Shown here in pieces: positions 36,652 through 50,500 of a DNA stretch of 64,000 nt (the stretch's first letter is position 1; every line of letters begins with the position of its first letter). Source of the stretch: Cristatella mucedo. Lineage: Eukaryota; Bryozoa; Phylactolaemata; Cristatellidae. The position numbers and the translations under genes were made by a program. The stretch is from NCBI GenBank assembly GCA_009760855.2, contig WPIO01000009.1, positions 7,103,001 to 7,167,000 of the forward strand, in the 5' to 3' direction. Under the pieces are notes generated by a model that saw nothing but the letters and a program-made list of their open reading frames with translations, made no database searches and was not told the DNA's origin.

Positions 36652-37123
36652 TTTTTCGAGAAAAAGATTTTTAACTAGCATATATACATTAGCCGGCGGT
36701 GCCCTGTCCTGCCGGGATCGAGGGTACTGCCCGGACCTCCCGGTTCAGGAACAGGGACCGTGCGGCTTCCGAGCAGGGAAAATTTGAATCTAATAATTTT
36801 TAAAGCTTATACATCCAGCACAATTCTATTTCGAAATGGAAGCCGTAAAAACAATAACAACTGCAATGACAAATTGAAGAATACTGGGCCGTGATAGCCC
36901 AGGAGTTATGGTGATCGCTCTTCACGACCGAGGTCGTGGGTGCGAATCGTGCAGTTGGGCGATCCTTTGTTGCCAACAGCATGCTGTGGTGACAGCCGAT
37001 AAGGCTCTTTTGATGCTCTACATATGAGGCTGTTAAATCCGCTGAGAAGGCAAGACGATCGGAATACGAATTTGTTTCTTATTTTCCTGCTGGAAACGAA
37101 TCCTGTGAACACGGGTTTACACA

Positions 37124-37160
<37 letters not shown>

Positions 37161-40100
37161 GCACTCACTCTCTCACACACACACACACACTCACACACAC
37201 ATACACACACACACACACGCAAACTCACACAAACACACACACTCACTCGTGCGAGCGAGCGCGAGCGAGCGCGAAGGCGACGAAGTATAGCTGTTATCGC
37301 TCATAGTAACGGTTTGTTGTGTAATATAGAATCTAACGTCAAAAACAGACTAAAATCAACTGTTCTAGCGACTCCAAATGATCGAGCTGTAACTTGAAAT
37401 TAATTAGTTAGCAAAATTCTGCCACCTCGGAGGACTCGAGCATGGCTCTTAGAGGGATTCAAGATCCGTAAATCCAGGATCTAGACACTTGACCGTCGGA
37501 TAGTCCCCGGCAAATTTTATGCCTAGGAGTATCTATCTTTACTGTGGTAATCCCCCAAGGTCGCTCTATTTGCGGTCCTAATATTTGTCATCACGTCATA
37601 CCTGAGTGAAGTATAAACGTCGCTCGGCTAAAAAGAAGCAGCGTGCATTCGAATATTGCAGTTGGACGGAAGCAAGTTCAATAGAGGCATGCTTTTAAAT
37701 ATTGGTGCGGTGGAGGCAAGCAAGGTTCGCAGCTATAGCTGTTACATTTTTCATGATGTGGACTTGCTTCCAGAAAGCGATATGAACATTTACCGTTGTC
37801 CTACGGCATTCCACCACTATACAGTGGCTGTTGACAAATTCGACTACAGGTATGCACTGCTTTCTTAGTACATAGTCACTCTCTTTTAGCATGTGCAGAA
37901 CTGTCTGAAACGCCGACCTTTCAGTTGATTGAGCGATTGTTAGTGTTGTTTTGGCTAGCTATTCTTTCTCCATTGTATAATGATATTCAATGCAGAACTT
38001 GCTAGTCTTTCGGCAGTGAGGCAGCGTTGTGTAACTCGAACATTGCCTACTCAATCTCTGTTTGTAAATGCATACAAGATATACATATATACTTATACTT
38101 GTAAATATAGTCTGTAGCTAATTTTCAATTTTTGGAATTGCTTGATTCAATGTGGTGTGAGCATTTGCACAAGGAAACGTTTGCTGCCAGCATAACTTCA
38201 AATAAATCACACCACCGCTAATTCTTGTTTACGTACGACAGCGTGAAAGCACTTATCTAGTCACTCAACTTAGTCCGACAGAGAAAAGACGGGAACTATT
38301 TTTCCCATTGGTCAAACTGCTTTGTTTTGGAGGCCTTTTTTAATCCTTCTGCTTTGTCAGCGTTGTAGGACTGGACATTCTTTAGCTCTTCCTTGAAATC
38401 AAGGTCATTAAGCATGGCGCTGCAGGCACATAGCATAGCCGGAAGTGGGAATGGAAGTTAGGTACGGCTTATTGTACTTCTGGTAACTTAAATACACGCT
38501 TATTGCGATTTCGGTAAGATTTTCATGATTCATGATCCAGCGAACCATCAATATTGCTTTCGCTTACAGGAAATGCAAAGCTTCCTGTGTGACGCGAAAT
38601 ATGGCTTGCTTGGAAAGTCAAGCATCTCGATGCACGCCCTTTCGTGTTTTATCCCTGATTATTGTAATAATAATAATAAATTTGAATAGCACCCTCGGGG
38701 AACAGAATCTCTTTCTAGGCACTTTATATATGCTGCAAAGGAAGCATGACCGAATGGTTAGTGGTAGTGTGCTCAATGACAACAAGCATAACACGGTTAG
38801 TAGGGACATGCACAGGGTCAGCATGCAAATATGGGTAGTGGCAGTATGCAGTGTCACCACTCAGAGAAGACAAAGAATGAGCCACACAGACCCATTAAAC
38901 GCTGTAATAAATAGATGCGTGTTTAGGTTCTCTTTTAATGTCGTCAACTCAGGTGATGTCGTAATGTCAGTCGTGAGTGTAAGTCGATGCATTGCTTGAT
39001 TGGGAGCCAGTGCTGGTCGCTGAGAAGTGGCGTGATGTGGCAACTATCAAGCTCACAACAGATAAGCCTGCCTGCAGATTTTACACAAACTGTAAGTGCC
39101 TTATTGAAGATGTCAGTCGATCAGCAAGCAGTGAGTTACACAAGTCGAGATGGGATGTCACAAACGCATGGACCAACTTCGATAAGGTATCCCTGGCTAA
39201 GCGAGCCTGGATCTCGGCACTGTTAGGTAGCGGAGAGTCGGCAGACTTGACTGCGGAGCCGACAATGAAAGGTCACTCTGGAGCAGGCCAGCTGCATTTC
39301 GTGCCGATTCAGCAGGAGATAGGCTGCAAAAGCCAAATTTGAGGGTTAAGTTTGTCAATTTCTGAATCGCACTTGTTTGGCCATAAATAGCAAATTGGTT
39401 TTATCGTCAATTGATTTAAGAAACTTTGCTGCCAACCATGTGCGGATGTCATCAATACATGCAGCAATGGAATTGAGAGAAAATTTGACGTGTCGCTCGA
39501 CACTTGCCTTCGGAGCCAGGCGACCACGGTCAACTCCCTGGAACCATGCTATAGGGCTAGGGGAATCAAAAGCAGAACTGGTCTTATGTCATGTGTCGTA
39601 TGCATGGTAGGAATAGTCTAGATTAGGTCTGAGTAACACATCATCGAGAATGAGAGTATAAACCATGAAAAGAAGCAGACCAATCATCGAGAGCTGAAGT
39701 AAACCGTAGTTCAGTGATATCATCGGATGATCTTTGTCCGTTCACGTTAGGTTCTGGAGTCTCTTACTGACGCAGGACCTAAACTATTGCTGTGCTGTAC
39801 CAGTGATGCCCAGGCGAGATGAGAGGAGCTCGAGAAGGACTTGGTGATCGATTGTATCGAAACCTGCCGAAAGATCCAGTAAAATATGCAGAGAGACTCC
39901 AAGTGTGCGTTCCTGAGAAGGTCATTACACACCTGAAGCAATTCTAACTCTGTGAAGCCATTAGCTCTGAAAGTAGACTAGAACTTACTAATTTGGTTTT
40001 GAAGTTTCAATATAGGATTTCAGCTAGTTTTCCACTACTTTTTCCCGTAGCTTTGATGGGAATGGTAGAAGGGAGACTGGGCCGACGTTGATCAAGTTCT

Positions 40101-43100
40101 TTCTGTCTATAGCTGCTTTCCGAAGTAGTGGGTCTACTTCAGCCTTTTTAAAGGTCATGGAGCGTGACCTGAGGCTAATGACATATTTAGTTTCTCAGCT
40201 ATGCATAGGAGCTAGTTGTCTTCTTTGATTGGGATGTGAACTTATGGGTGAAACTACTCTCAGCTTCCTTAGAATGTATTGATTGAAGTGCAGCACGGAG
40301 GAATTGAGGACATGAGTTCAGAGGGGTTGCTGCCACCCTAAGGACGGACTACGTGGTCTTGTCAATCTTGTTGACAAACAATCGAGAGAAGCGACCAGCA
40401 AGATCACTGCAAGGACCACCGGGTAGGAGCCAACCTGGGAGCGGTTAAGGAGACGTGGATCTTCGACATCAGCATTTTTGGATTGTGCATCTGCAATTCA
40501 ACAATGTTTTCATAGAAGCTAGACTTGGCCTTTGTTAGGATCAATTGCTACGATGTACAGTAGTCCTCGTAGGCCTGTTGATGGACAGTCAGTCCTGATC
40601 TCTTGTATTCTTTTTTCAAGCTTGCGAGTAGCAGACCTAGCTAGTTTAATGTCTGTGTTCAACCTTAGGCCATCTGGCCGAGAGCGCCCAGTGTGTATAG
40701 TCAGAGGTGCAAACTCGTCGAGCATGTCAGCTAGTGTCGTGTTGTAGAAATCTATTAATGATGACAGGTCGGAAGGAGGATTGAGCAGCAGGGGCGAAGA
40801 TGATAGTCTCGCGCGGGACAGCATAGATGTCGAGGATCTCGCTGTTTCATAATTCACAGGTGACTTTAGATGCAGAGGAGGGCTCACACTGTGGACTGAG
40901 TAATATGTGCGTACGGTCAGATGAGCAGAATCTGATAACTATTGGTGATGATAGCATACATTTTTAGGAGTCTCGTTAAGGCATTTTTTTAATACATATT
41001 TTTGGCCAAGATACATGGAAAGAGAGAAATCACACGATCAACTGCTACGAATGCACTTTCATTTTCTGAGAGATAATTGCATTCTCTGTGCTTACCGAAT
41101 GAAAATGGATCTATTCTAGTGAGTTTTTTGTTTACACATTGAGCTGCAGCTTAAGTAAGTGGATAGTTGTGTTTGTCCTTACTCGCTGCAGTGCCATGCA
41201 TGCCATAATAGTCTGCTTATTTTTACGAGAATCGTTGTATGCCATTTATGAAGTTCGCGCTCGTTTTGAGACTCCGCATGCCTATTTTTTTAGGCTGCCG
41301 TACGAGGGTATTGTGGGCGGTGTGCTGGCAGCCGACAAAGGAGCATTCGAGAAAGTAAACGGATATAGTAATCTCTTCTTTGGATGGGGCGGCGAGGATG
41401 ACGACTTCTCAGCAAGGCAAGTGGGCGCAATAAGCCTTGGGCTAGTTACGTGTAACTGCACGGCTCAGGCGGCACAGACTGCTGCTCAGCTTTCCTACCC
41501 ATACGCTTCCGTTCGCTCATTCGTTCGTTCGTTCGGTCCAATCAACGAGTCAAGCTAGCAAGCCCTCGACGCTCAAGCAGAGCGCGAGGCGTCGCTTCGC
41601 ACCCAGTCGCGCTGGCTGCATGCGCTCTCGCCGTCATACGTCGGGAAGTACACGGCACGGGCACGTGTGCTCGTGCCTCCGCTCGTCTCCGAATGTCGTT
41701 CTCGGAGGAGCGCGCGGCACGAGTTATCGGAAAGCCTCTCAAGCGAAACGTGCAAGGAAGCAGTCCAGGTGCCAAAGCCGAAGATCGGGCTATTTAAAGT
41801 CTCAGCAGAGGCAGAGGAGCAGCTTAGCAGCTGTCGAAGTGCTCTTCTAGAGGGCAGGGGAAAGTTGACTGCAGCACGACTCCTCGAGCCCACTACCAGC
41901 AGGATCGCGATAGGAGGCACTCGACCACGCGACCAGGACCCGTCCGGTGGCTTTCGGTTGCCGGCGGATTCGCATCGGATGCGAGTGCTGCTAGCGAGCA
42001 CGCGCCGCCTGAGCAGACGCCATTCTTAATTGCCGCGTCGAATTATTGCGCCTCGGGAGCTCGTCTGTTTGGACGGAACATCTGGCCCCAACGAATAGCC
42101 CGGCGCCCCGTTAGAATGTTGGGATTTACATACGCGATGCGAAATTTGAGACGGCTTTGTGGGACAGGGCGAGGCTTGGGAGTACAGCTTGGATATAGTG
42201 TATAGTATATAGTATATACATGGTATAGTATATAGTATATAGTATTTAGCTATAGTAAAGGCTCGGGAGTGGAATGGCTGGCGCCAAAGGAGGAGAATCG
42301 TTAACGCTCGCTGCCCTCCCGGCGTCGTGAAAATTGGATGACGTAGCAAGTTGGATTTTTCAAAAAGACAGTCGCTCCGCCCTGTCTGCTTAGGATAGTC
42401 GAAACATTTTAGGGAGACTGCGCTTTTCTAGTCCACCCGTATTAATTTTGAGAAGCCGCTGTGCGATTCTTTTTTTACCAAGCGTTTCAATCTTGTGGCC
42501 AAGTAAAGCACTCTTAGCTTCGCTCTGCGTCCTCTTCTGAACGTGCTATTACTTAAGCGCCATAACTAGGCGCTTGTCGTAAATGTGATATATGTTCTGG
42601 ACAGTATGCAGTATCGAATCATCCGAATCGCTCGAAACATGTTGTCCTCCGTTATTTCGCCCCGTCTTCCTTTACTGCATCCGAGTAAGTTGTTTACTGG
42701 ACCTTGATCCCCTGCATGCGTTAACAGCTGCCCGTGCAACAATGCCCGCAAGTCATCCGTGGCTAGGCCTTCTTTCTTTTCATATTCTGAAGCAAGACGT
42801 GGGCGTCGTGCATTCCGATATCGATGGCTTATTTACTCACTCGCCAAATCTCGATTGCTACGAATTTTGGTACCCTTGAGCTGTAACGACCCAAGCTAGC
42901 AAAAGGCTTGCTTAGTGATAATAGCCCAAATAGATGTTATGGCCATAACCTTATCTAGGCGTCTTGCTCTGGTATGATGTGAACGCCCTCCGCATTACTG
43001 ACCTGGAGGACCTGGGGGATTCAAGCACCGAATAGATTCGCGTTGATATCAATTTAGCATTGCCATTCAATGACTTGGCACTTGAATGAAATTCCACGGC

Positions 43101-44482
43101 CAATTTTCCCATGCAACCCTCCCCCTCCCCCGTGCAATCCCTGGTCCTTGCTGCTCCCAAGAGCTGCTCAAGTGCTCGGATGATGGAGGTTTAGTTCTCA
43201 TGAAAAGCTTGCCTTATAAAATGATATATAGTATTACTACAGTGTGTATACAGTATGTATTCCAGGTTCTCGCTCTTCATGACTCAGACCGTGGGTTGTC
43301 GATTTTCAGTAGGCGATCCTTTATTGCCAACTGAAAACGACGGTCGTGGCCTTTAAGGCTCTCCTACCGCAATACAACGGATGCTGTTGGATCAGCTAAT
43401 CTCTTTTTAACATTAGTATTCACATTACTGTTTTACCCGGCAGTTAAAAGGTCACCACTTAAGGCTATTCTCCCGGACCAGGAAGCGGAATAGTGCCGAT
43501 CAAAGGAGGCTGGCTGTTAGGCTGCAAGGAGTCGTGACGCATGAAAGTGTTAACTTGTTGCAATCTGTGACCCCTTAAGAAATGTTCGATGTTTCTGTAT
43601 ACGAACGCTTATTTTCATTGAGTCTAGTAAAAAGGGTTCGTCACCTGATATACAATTAAAATATCATTAGTTTTTATAGTGCTCTAAGAGAACCTAATCT
43701 CTATCTAGGCGCTTCACATATGCTGCAGGCCTGTAGCCCACAAACTCAGTCGTCAAAGGTGAGTACATTAACACCGGGGCCAAACCAGGACTGACCCTAT
43801 ACCTCCTCTTTGCTTATCGCTAGCGGATGAACTGAGTCCAGGCAAAACTTATTAATGCTTCTCTGAATAACTGGTTTATGCAAGATGCTTTCAAAATGGC
43901 AATCGAAAAAGACTAATACCTAAAAAGCTTGAATTGGCTGAACAGAAAAAAATCGAAGAAAGAAATTCCTAGAAAAAATCACTCACTCTTACCTCTTCCT
44001 TTATTATTTAAGATTCACACAAAAATTCGCTGAGCAGCTTGTGGAACACATCAACAAAAATGAATTGTCGGAAAAAATTTTATTCTGGGTTCACGCGACA
44101 CCCTTTGGATGAAACGGCTCTGTGCCACGCGACTAACGATATCCGAAACAACAAAAATGGCGGCAATGTCAATACTCTGATGGCGCTCAATCTAGCAGTT
44201 GCGTTTGAAACAGTTTTGAAACTATAATAATTGAAACAATACAAGAGCGACAATTAGGTTGGTCTTTCCGACGATGCACTAGCGTAGCTTGTCCAATCGT
44301 GTTCACTCCGTGTTGCCGCGCCTGTGTCGCGTCTCTTCCAGCAGAACGAGAGCCTTCGGAGTTGCACGAAGGTCCGCTCTCGGTCCATCGCTGTTCTTTG
44401 ATACTAAACCTCTTGGAAAATGGACTTTTCTGGCCTATGAAATTGGCTATAATTTCAATGCTGACGATGCCCAGCTTGTTTG

Positions 44483-44517
<35 letters not shown>

Positions 44518-47500
44518 TCACTTGATAAAGCGCCCTCAGAGAACTTAATCTTTCTCTAGGCGCTTTACATTTGCTGTAAAGTGAAATGCAATTGAATGGT
44601 AAGTAAAATCATGCTTGAAAAACAAACGAAATGAATAATATGGTTAGTGGTGATATGCACAGGGTCAGCATACAAATGTGGCTAGTGGCAGCATGCACAG
44701 TGTCAGCACGCATAAGCACATCAAGGACGAATCACAGGGACCCACTAAATTCTGTCCTAAATAGGTGTGTTTTGTTTTATGTTCATTTTAAATGTGGTCA
44801 GGTCAGGGGATGTTCTGACGCAGGTTGGGAGGGAGTTCCAGGCTTTGGGAGCATATGAACTAAATGCACGGTCTCCAAAGGATTTAAGGTTTGTATGAGG
44901 TATTTCTAGACAGTTGGATTCCGAAAAGAGGGTGGTACGATGCTTGGCCTGATGGGGTAGTATATTTGACAGATAGGCTGGAGCCATAGAATGAAGGGAC
45001 CTAAAAGTGAGCGACAAAACCTTGAAGTCAATCCGTTGCTTGACTGGTAGCCAGTGCAGGTCGGCGAGAAGTGGAGTAATGTGGCAACTGCTACGCTCAC
45101 GACAGACAAGCCTAGCTGCAGAGTTTTGCACCAGCTGCAATCGCCTGATCGCACATGCTGGTAGGCCAGTAAGCAGTGAGTTGCAGAAGTCGAGACGGGA
45201 TGTCACGAATGCATGGACCAACTTGGACGTGGTATCTTTATCTAAACAAGCCCGAATTTTAGCAATGCTATGAAGCTGAAAATAGGCGGATTTGACCGTG
45301 GAGCTGATGTGGATATTGATCATTCAGCAGTGGTTGATATTTTTGATCAGTGCCCCCCCCCCCCGTCTTAGCCCAGGGGGTGCTCGTCCTTCACGAGCCG
45401 GGTCGTTTATTGGAGCTCTGCAGTGGACCAGTCTTTGTTGACCAGTGCTGGCGGTGGTGATAGCCGTAAATGCTGTTCTTCGGCAGTATAAACGAGGCTG
45501 TTGAATCAGGTCATCTTTTTTCGATCCTTCTTGAGCGCCTCTCGCCTTTTCTAGGCATTACTTGCAATGCAGCACTGCAACGACTCGGGACTTTTCTCAG
45601 TCAGACACGGTTCGACGAATTACCGCAATCCACCGAATTCCACCTCGATTCCCCGCAGTCCACTCTTATTATACTAGCAACGACCAGACGTAAGCGTTGC
45701 CGAGCTCAAATTCTGCGCTGATATTGTAGTACACGTTCGAATTTATCTGTCCACAAAATTTCATGATGCTTCGCGCACGAGAACTTATGCAAATGAGCTT
45801 TGACTCCGGACGCCTGTACCGCAATCCACCACAATCCACCGCAATCCATTCTAGTTCTCGTCAAATCCACCCCAAATCTGCTGCGAAGCTCCAAAAAGTC
45901 TGGAATATCAAACTAGGCTACACGTTCAATGTACCCAGAAAATTTCGCGCGATTCCGCTTACGCGCTCTCACAAAGTCTACTGAAATAAGATTGCAGTGT
46001 CCCAGGCCAATATATCAATCCACCGCAATCCACCGAAATCTACTGCATTCCACCATGCAACGAAAGAAATCATGATATAAAAGCTCCTTGCTTGATTGCA
46101 TATGACAGCACACTCAGCGTCAATTGCAATAAAAAAATCACTTCCATTGCACGGCAGTTCTCGTGCAATGCGCTGCAATCGAATGCAATATAAAAAAATC
46201 CTATCTGATTAAACAGCCTCTTTTTTATAGCGACAGAAGAGCCTTTACGGCTGTCGCCACCGCTTGCAGTGGCGATAAAGGATCGCCCACCGCAGGAATT
46301 GAACTCACGACCTCGGGACCGAGATCGTGAAAGCAACCGCCTCAAGTGTGCTATCGCGGCAGCCCGGGCCAATACCGCAATCCACTTCAATCCACAGAAT
46401 CCGCCGCGTAAAACATCGAAATACATTGCGCCGAGCTCCAGTTTTATTATAATAATAATAATAATATTGCACTTGATAAAGCGCCCTCAGAGAACTTAAT
46501 CTCTTTCTAGGCGCTTTACATTTGCTGCAAAGTGATACGCAATAGAATAGTAAGTAAAACCATGCTTGAAAAACAAACAAAATGAATAACATGGTTAGGG
46601 GTTACATGCACTGGGTCAGCATGCAAATGTGGTTAGTGGCAGCATGAACAGTGTCAGCACGCATAAGCACATCGAGGACGAATCACAAGGACCCACTAAA
46701 TGCTGTCCTAAATAGGTATGTTTTTAAGTTTCTTTTAAATGTGGTCAGGTCAGGGGATGTTCTGATGCAGGTCGGGAGGGAGTTCCAGGCTGTGGGAGCA
46801 TACGAGCTAAATGCACGGTCTCCAAAGGATTTAAGGTTTGTACGAGGTATTTCTAGACTGTTGGATTCCGAAAAGCGAGTGGTACGATGCTTTGCCTGAT
46901 GGGGTAGTATATCTGAAAGATAGGCTGGAGCCATAGAATGAAGAGACCTAAAAGTGAGCGACAAAACCTTGAAGTCAATCCGTTTCTTGCATATTTAAGT
47001 GCACCGTGCTGTGTGCACAACAACATAAAATTAAAAAAGTGTGCAATCTCATGGGGAAATCTCGTATCGAATGGTAGTGTAGAGGCTCGAGCGAGAAGTG
47101 GCAGAGGGGGCGAAGCACGATAAACAACGCCTGCACAGGCGAGTCGGTGTTCGCGGACCGGGGTCTCGAACACGAGTGAAGCAAGCAGGCAAGCGGAAAT
47201 AAGGATGTCAGACGTCGTGTAATCAGCTCCGGAGCTTGATGGGAAAAGAGAGCGTGAGGGAGAGAGTGGCGCCGAACAAGCACAAAGGGGTTTCACGTCG
47301 TCCCAACGCTGACTCGCGGCAATTAAATATCACTTAGTCGGCTGATACGGTTCAACTGCTGTGCCTCATTACACAGTATGCAGCTCGTTCGAGCGGAGTA
47401 GCTTGAGTCGGGCTGGGGCTGAATAACACGCTGCCGCGTAGCTACACCCGCAGCAACACTTCTCGCCCACCCACACTGGTTTCCCATCGAGCAGCGTATT

Positions 47501-50500
47501 GACTTCAAAGTTGCGTCACTCACTTATAAGCACTTTGATTCTCTGGCTTCAGCCTACTTATCAGAACTACTCCCCCAACTAGGCTGGGCATCGTACCGCC
47601 CGCTCTTTCATGTACCAACGACGCAAGCGGTCAGCCGGAGCTGAGCTCTTTAGACGAGAAGGAGCGAAGAAGAAGAACGAAGAGAGAAAGGAAGAAGGGA
47701 GAAGAAAGAAGGGCGAAAGCTGGAGTCTTAGAAGAAAGCTTAGAAAAGAAAGCTTAGAAGGGCGAAGCTTCCGCTTTTTCAGCTACGCGGAATTGAGTGC
47801 TAATTCGTCTAGCTGAGCTGCAGTATGTGACCAAATTTAATTTCTTTTCTTTTGGCCGTCCTGTGTATGCGAGCCGCCTCGCGGCGTTGGCAGACGAGCC
47901 TGAGCGGAGCATGCACGTTTCAGGATTTCCTCCGGCGGGTTTCGCGTAGAGCGATTCAGCGACACCATCAGCAGATACAAGATGATAAAGCATGTAAGAG
48001 ACGAGGGAAATGAAGATAACCCTGATAGGTAAGATCCGAGTTCACTCCGAGAAAGCGCACTTCGCGCTCCTGTGGCCGGTGCAGCGATTCTGCCGGCTGA
48101 GGTGTGCACGAAAAGCACCCAAGAGCGCCTCCTTATCCCCACATAGATATCGCTTCGATGTCAGCCATTTTCTCTCGAGTGCTTCTCTCTTCTCATGTGC
48201 GTGCTTCCGTCCGCAACCTCGGCAAAACCACAAAGACCACGCGGGTGATACGCACGAGAGTTTTGTATAGCGCGCACACAGCCAAGGCGGCTTTCGGTAC
48301 TCATTTCGTAGCCCACAGACTTCATCTCACGGAGCCAAGAGAGTGCAAGAACCATTGCTGAGTAAGGCGGGCAGTTGAGGTAGTGAGTAGCATGGTATTA
48401 GCAGTTTTGGACGGCTAGAAAGGACGTGCCCTATTCGGCAGCAGGAGAGCAGTTGTCATATGGAATTGCCAAAGTCAGCTCTACAGTCTAGGACCTGCTG
48501 AGTGAAAGCTTCTGTCGTCAACGGTCTTTAAGCGGAGGAATGGAGCAGCTAATCCATTTTCCATACAGGACCTTAGTGCACGAGGAGGCTGAAAGTGGTG
48601 TGGTAGTTCAACTAGGTGTGAATGAGCCAAGAAGTGGCGGGCCTTGTGGGTAAGCGTAAGAACTTCGCTCTGTATCCGCTGATCAACCGGCAGACATCGT
48701 AGCTCTTCCAGCAAATGCGACACATGGTCACACCTGTGGGATTTTCAATCTAGCCTTGCAGCATAATTAATCATTGGCTGCAGTGGCCTATTGGCTTTTT
48801 TGGCAGCCTAACCAAAAGGGAGTTACAATAACGTAGCCGAGACTGAATTAAGGAGCTAAAATTAAGGATAAATTAAGGAGTCAAATTTAATAAGTTAATA
48901 AATGGGATATTTAATTATTTACTAATTAATTAATTTAATCAAGTTAATAATAGTTAATTTAAGCTCATTAACCTGAATTAAGGAGTTAAATTATTTGCAA
49001 GCCTCCGCGAAAGAAATTACCTAATCATTGACATGGATTGAACGTGTTGGCAAGCAGCAGAAGTAGTTTTCTTAACAAAGCTCTTAAAAATTTACCTAGC
49101 TCGCAGACGACACATAAATTACGAGCACTTGGTGATGGTCGCACAACAGAACCGCTTGTTAGAAAAGCAAAGCATTCTACTCTAGCTATACGCCTGGGAT
49201 GTCCTATGAGCAGCCGTTCCGTTTTATTGTCTTTCGGGTTAAATTAAAGTTGAAGTAAATTTGCCGACGTTCAGGATCGATTATCTGCAAGGTAAGCACT
49301 AAGTTTACGAGTCGCTGCAGAAGATTCTGGCAGTTTAAAAAATAATAATGTATTGCATAGCTCCACCAGAGAACTAAATCTCTATATAGGCATTTTAAAG
49401 ATGCTGCATGTAAAAGCATTACCAAATATTTGGTGATAATATCCGCAAGCAGCAGGCGTACAGCAAGCAGCAGGAACGGCAAGTAAGCAGGCACATGCAC
49501 ACGTAGGCCGAATTACAATGACCCACCAAATGCTGTAATGAAAAAGCTCGTTTTAAGCTTTTCTTTTAATGACAAATACGGCTGAGTATCGTCAGCATAA
49601 AAGTGAGATTATATTTCATGGGCCTGAATCACTTTCCTAAAAGTTGAGCACAAATGGAGAATAGCAAAGGACCGAGGAAGGACCCCCGAGGGACTCCAAA
49701 GGCCACTGGTCTGAAAGATGAGACGTGACCCCCACACGACACACATTGAACATGAGCGGACAAGTACGCGTTGAACCACGCCAGTGCTTCTTATGCTATG
49801 CCAATCTTTGTTCTCAATCGTTCAAGTATTACATCGTTATTAATGGTGTCAAAGGCAGTCGATAGATCCAGCAGGGCTAGAGCAATGACATCTTCGATGT
49901 ATAAGATGTTATTTGTTACACGGAAGAGAGCAGTTTCAGTGGAGTGCTATCACTTGAACCTTGATTTAAGTTGCTCAGAAATTTATACTTCATTATATGT
50001 GCTACCAACTGCTTAGCGAAACTTGTTCAAGAATCTTTGACAAAAAAGGAAGTAGAGGAATCTGGGCGAAACTTTGCAATAACCTCTATATCTAAATATA
50101 GGCTTTTTAAGTGTCTTTCTAAGGATAACTGATTTGAAAGACGCGGGTATAATCCCTTTCCAGTGAAGCATTAAACGTAAGCATAATACATTTGATAAGG
50201 AGCCCTCAGAGAATTCTATCTATTTCTAGGCGCTTTACAATTGCTGCATAGAAAACACACTCGAACGGTTGGTGGTAGCATGGTCAATATTCAACCAGAC
50301 TAACAAGGTTAGGGGTGAAACGCATAGGGTCAGCATGCAAGTGTGGTTAGTAGCAGAATGCACGGTGCCAGCACGCATGAACACTGAAAGGACGAATCAC
50401 AGGGATTTACTAAATGCTGTGATAAATGTATGCTTTTTGTTTCTTTTTAAATGTGGTCAAGTCAGTAGATGCCGCGACGCAAGTCGGAAGTGAGTTCCAG

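Larger units (their letters stand above)
48212..50170 (-). mobile_element. LINE-B, long decayed copy, intron 5
   Basis: Its 3' end is at about 48212 (complement of CACAAAG...GGCTTTCGGTAC) and it extends up through the C-terminal domain (48480-48850), the RT palm (about 49560-49760) and the upstream RT (to about 50170). An AT-rich expansion lies at about 48865-48970 and a LINE-A tail is nested at 49337-49575. Confidence 0.8.

Noticed and set aside
37024-37290. His-Thr-rich ORF
   Set aside because: Translation of an AC microsatellite.
41417-41425. GT donor after SARQ as the exon 4 end
   Set aside because: It leaves phase 0, which reads exon 5 out of frame and loses RYKMIKH and the join to RFELL.
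47837-48142. Resemblance between minus-strand translation here and plus-strand translation at 61338-61571
   Set aside because: It is not a protein family. It is the antisense shadow of the duplicated exon 5, which led to the discovery of gene B.
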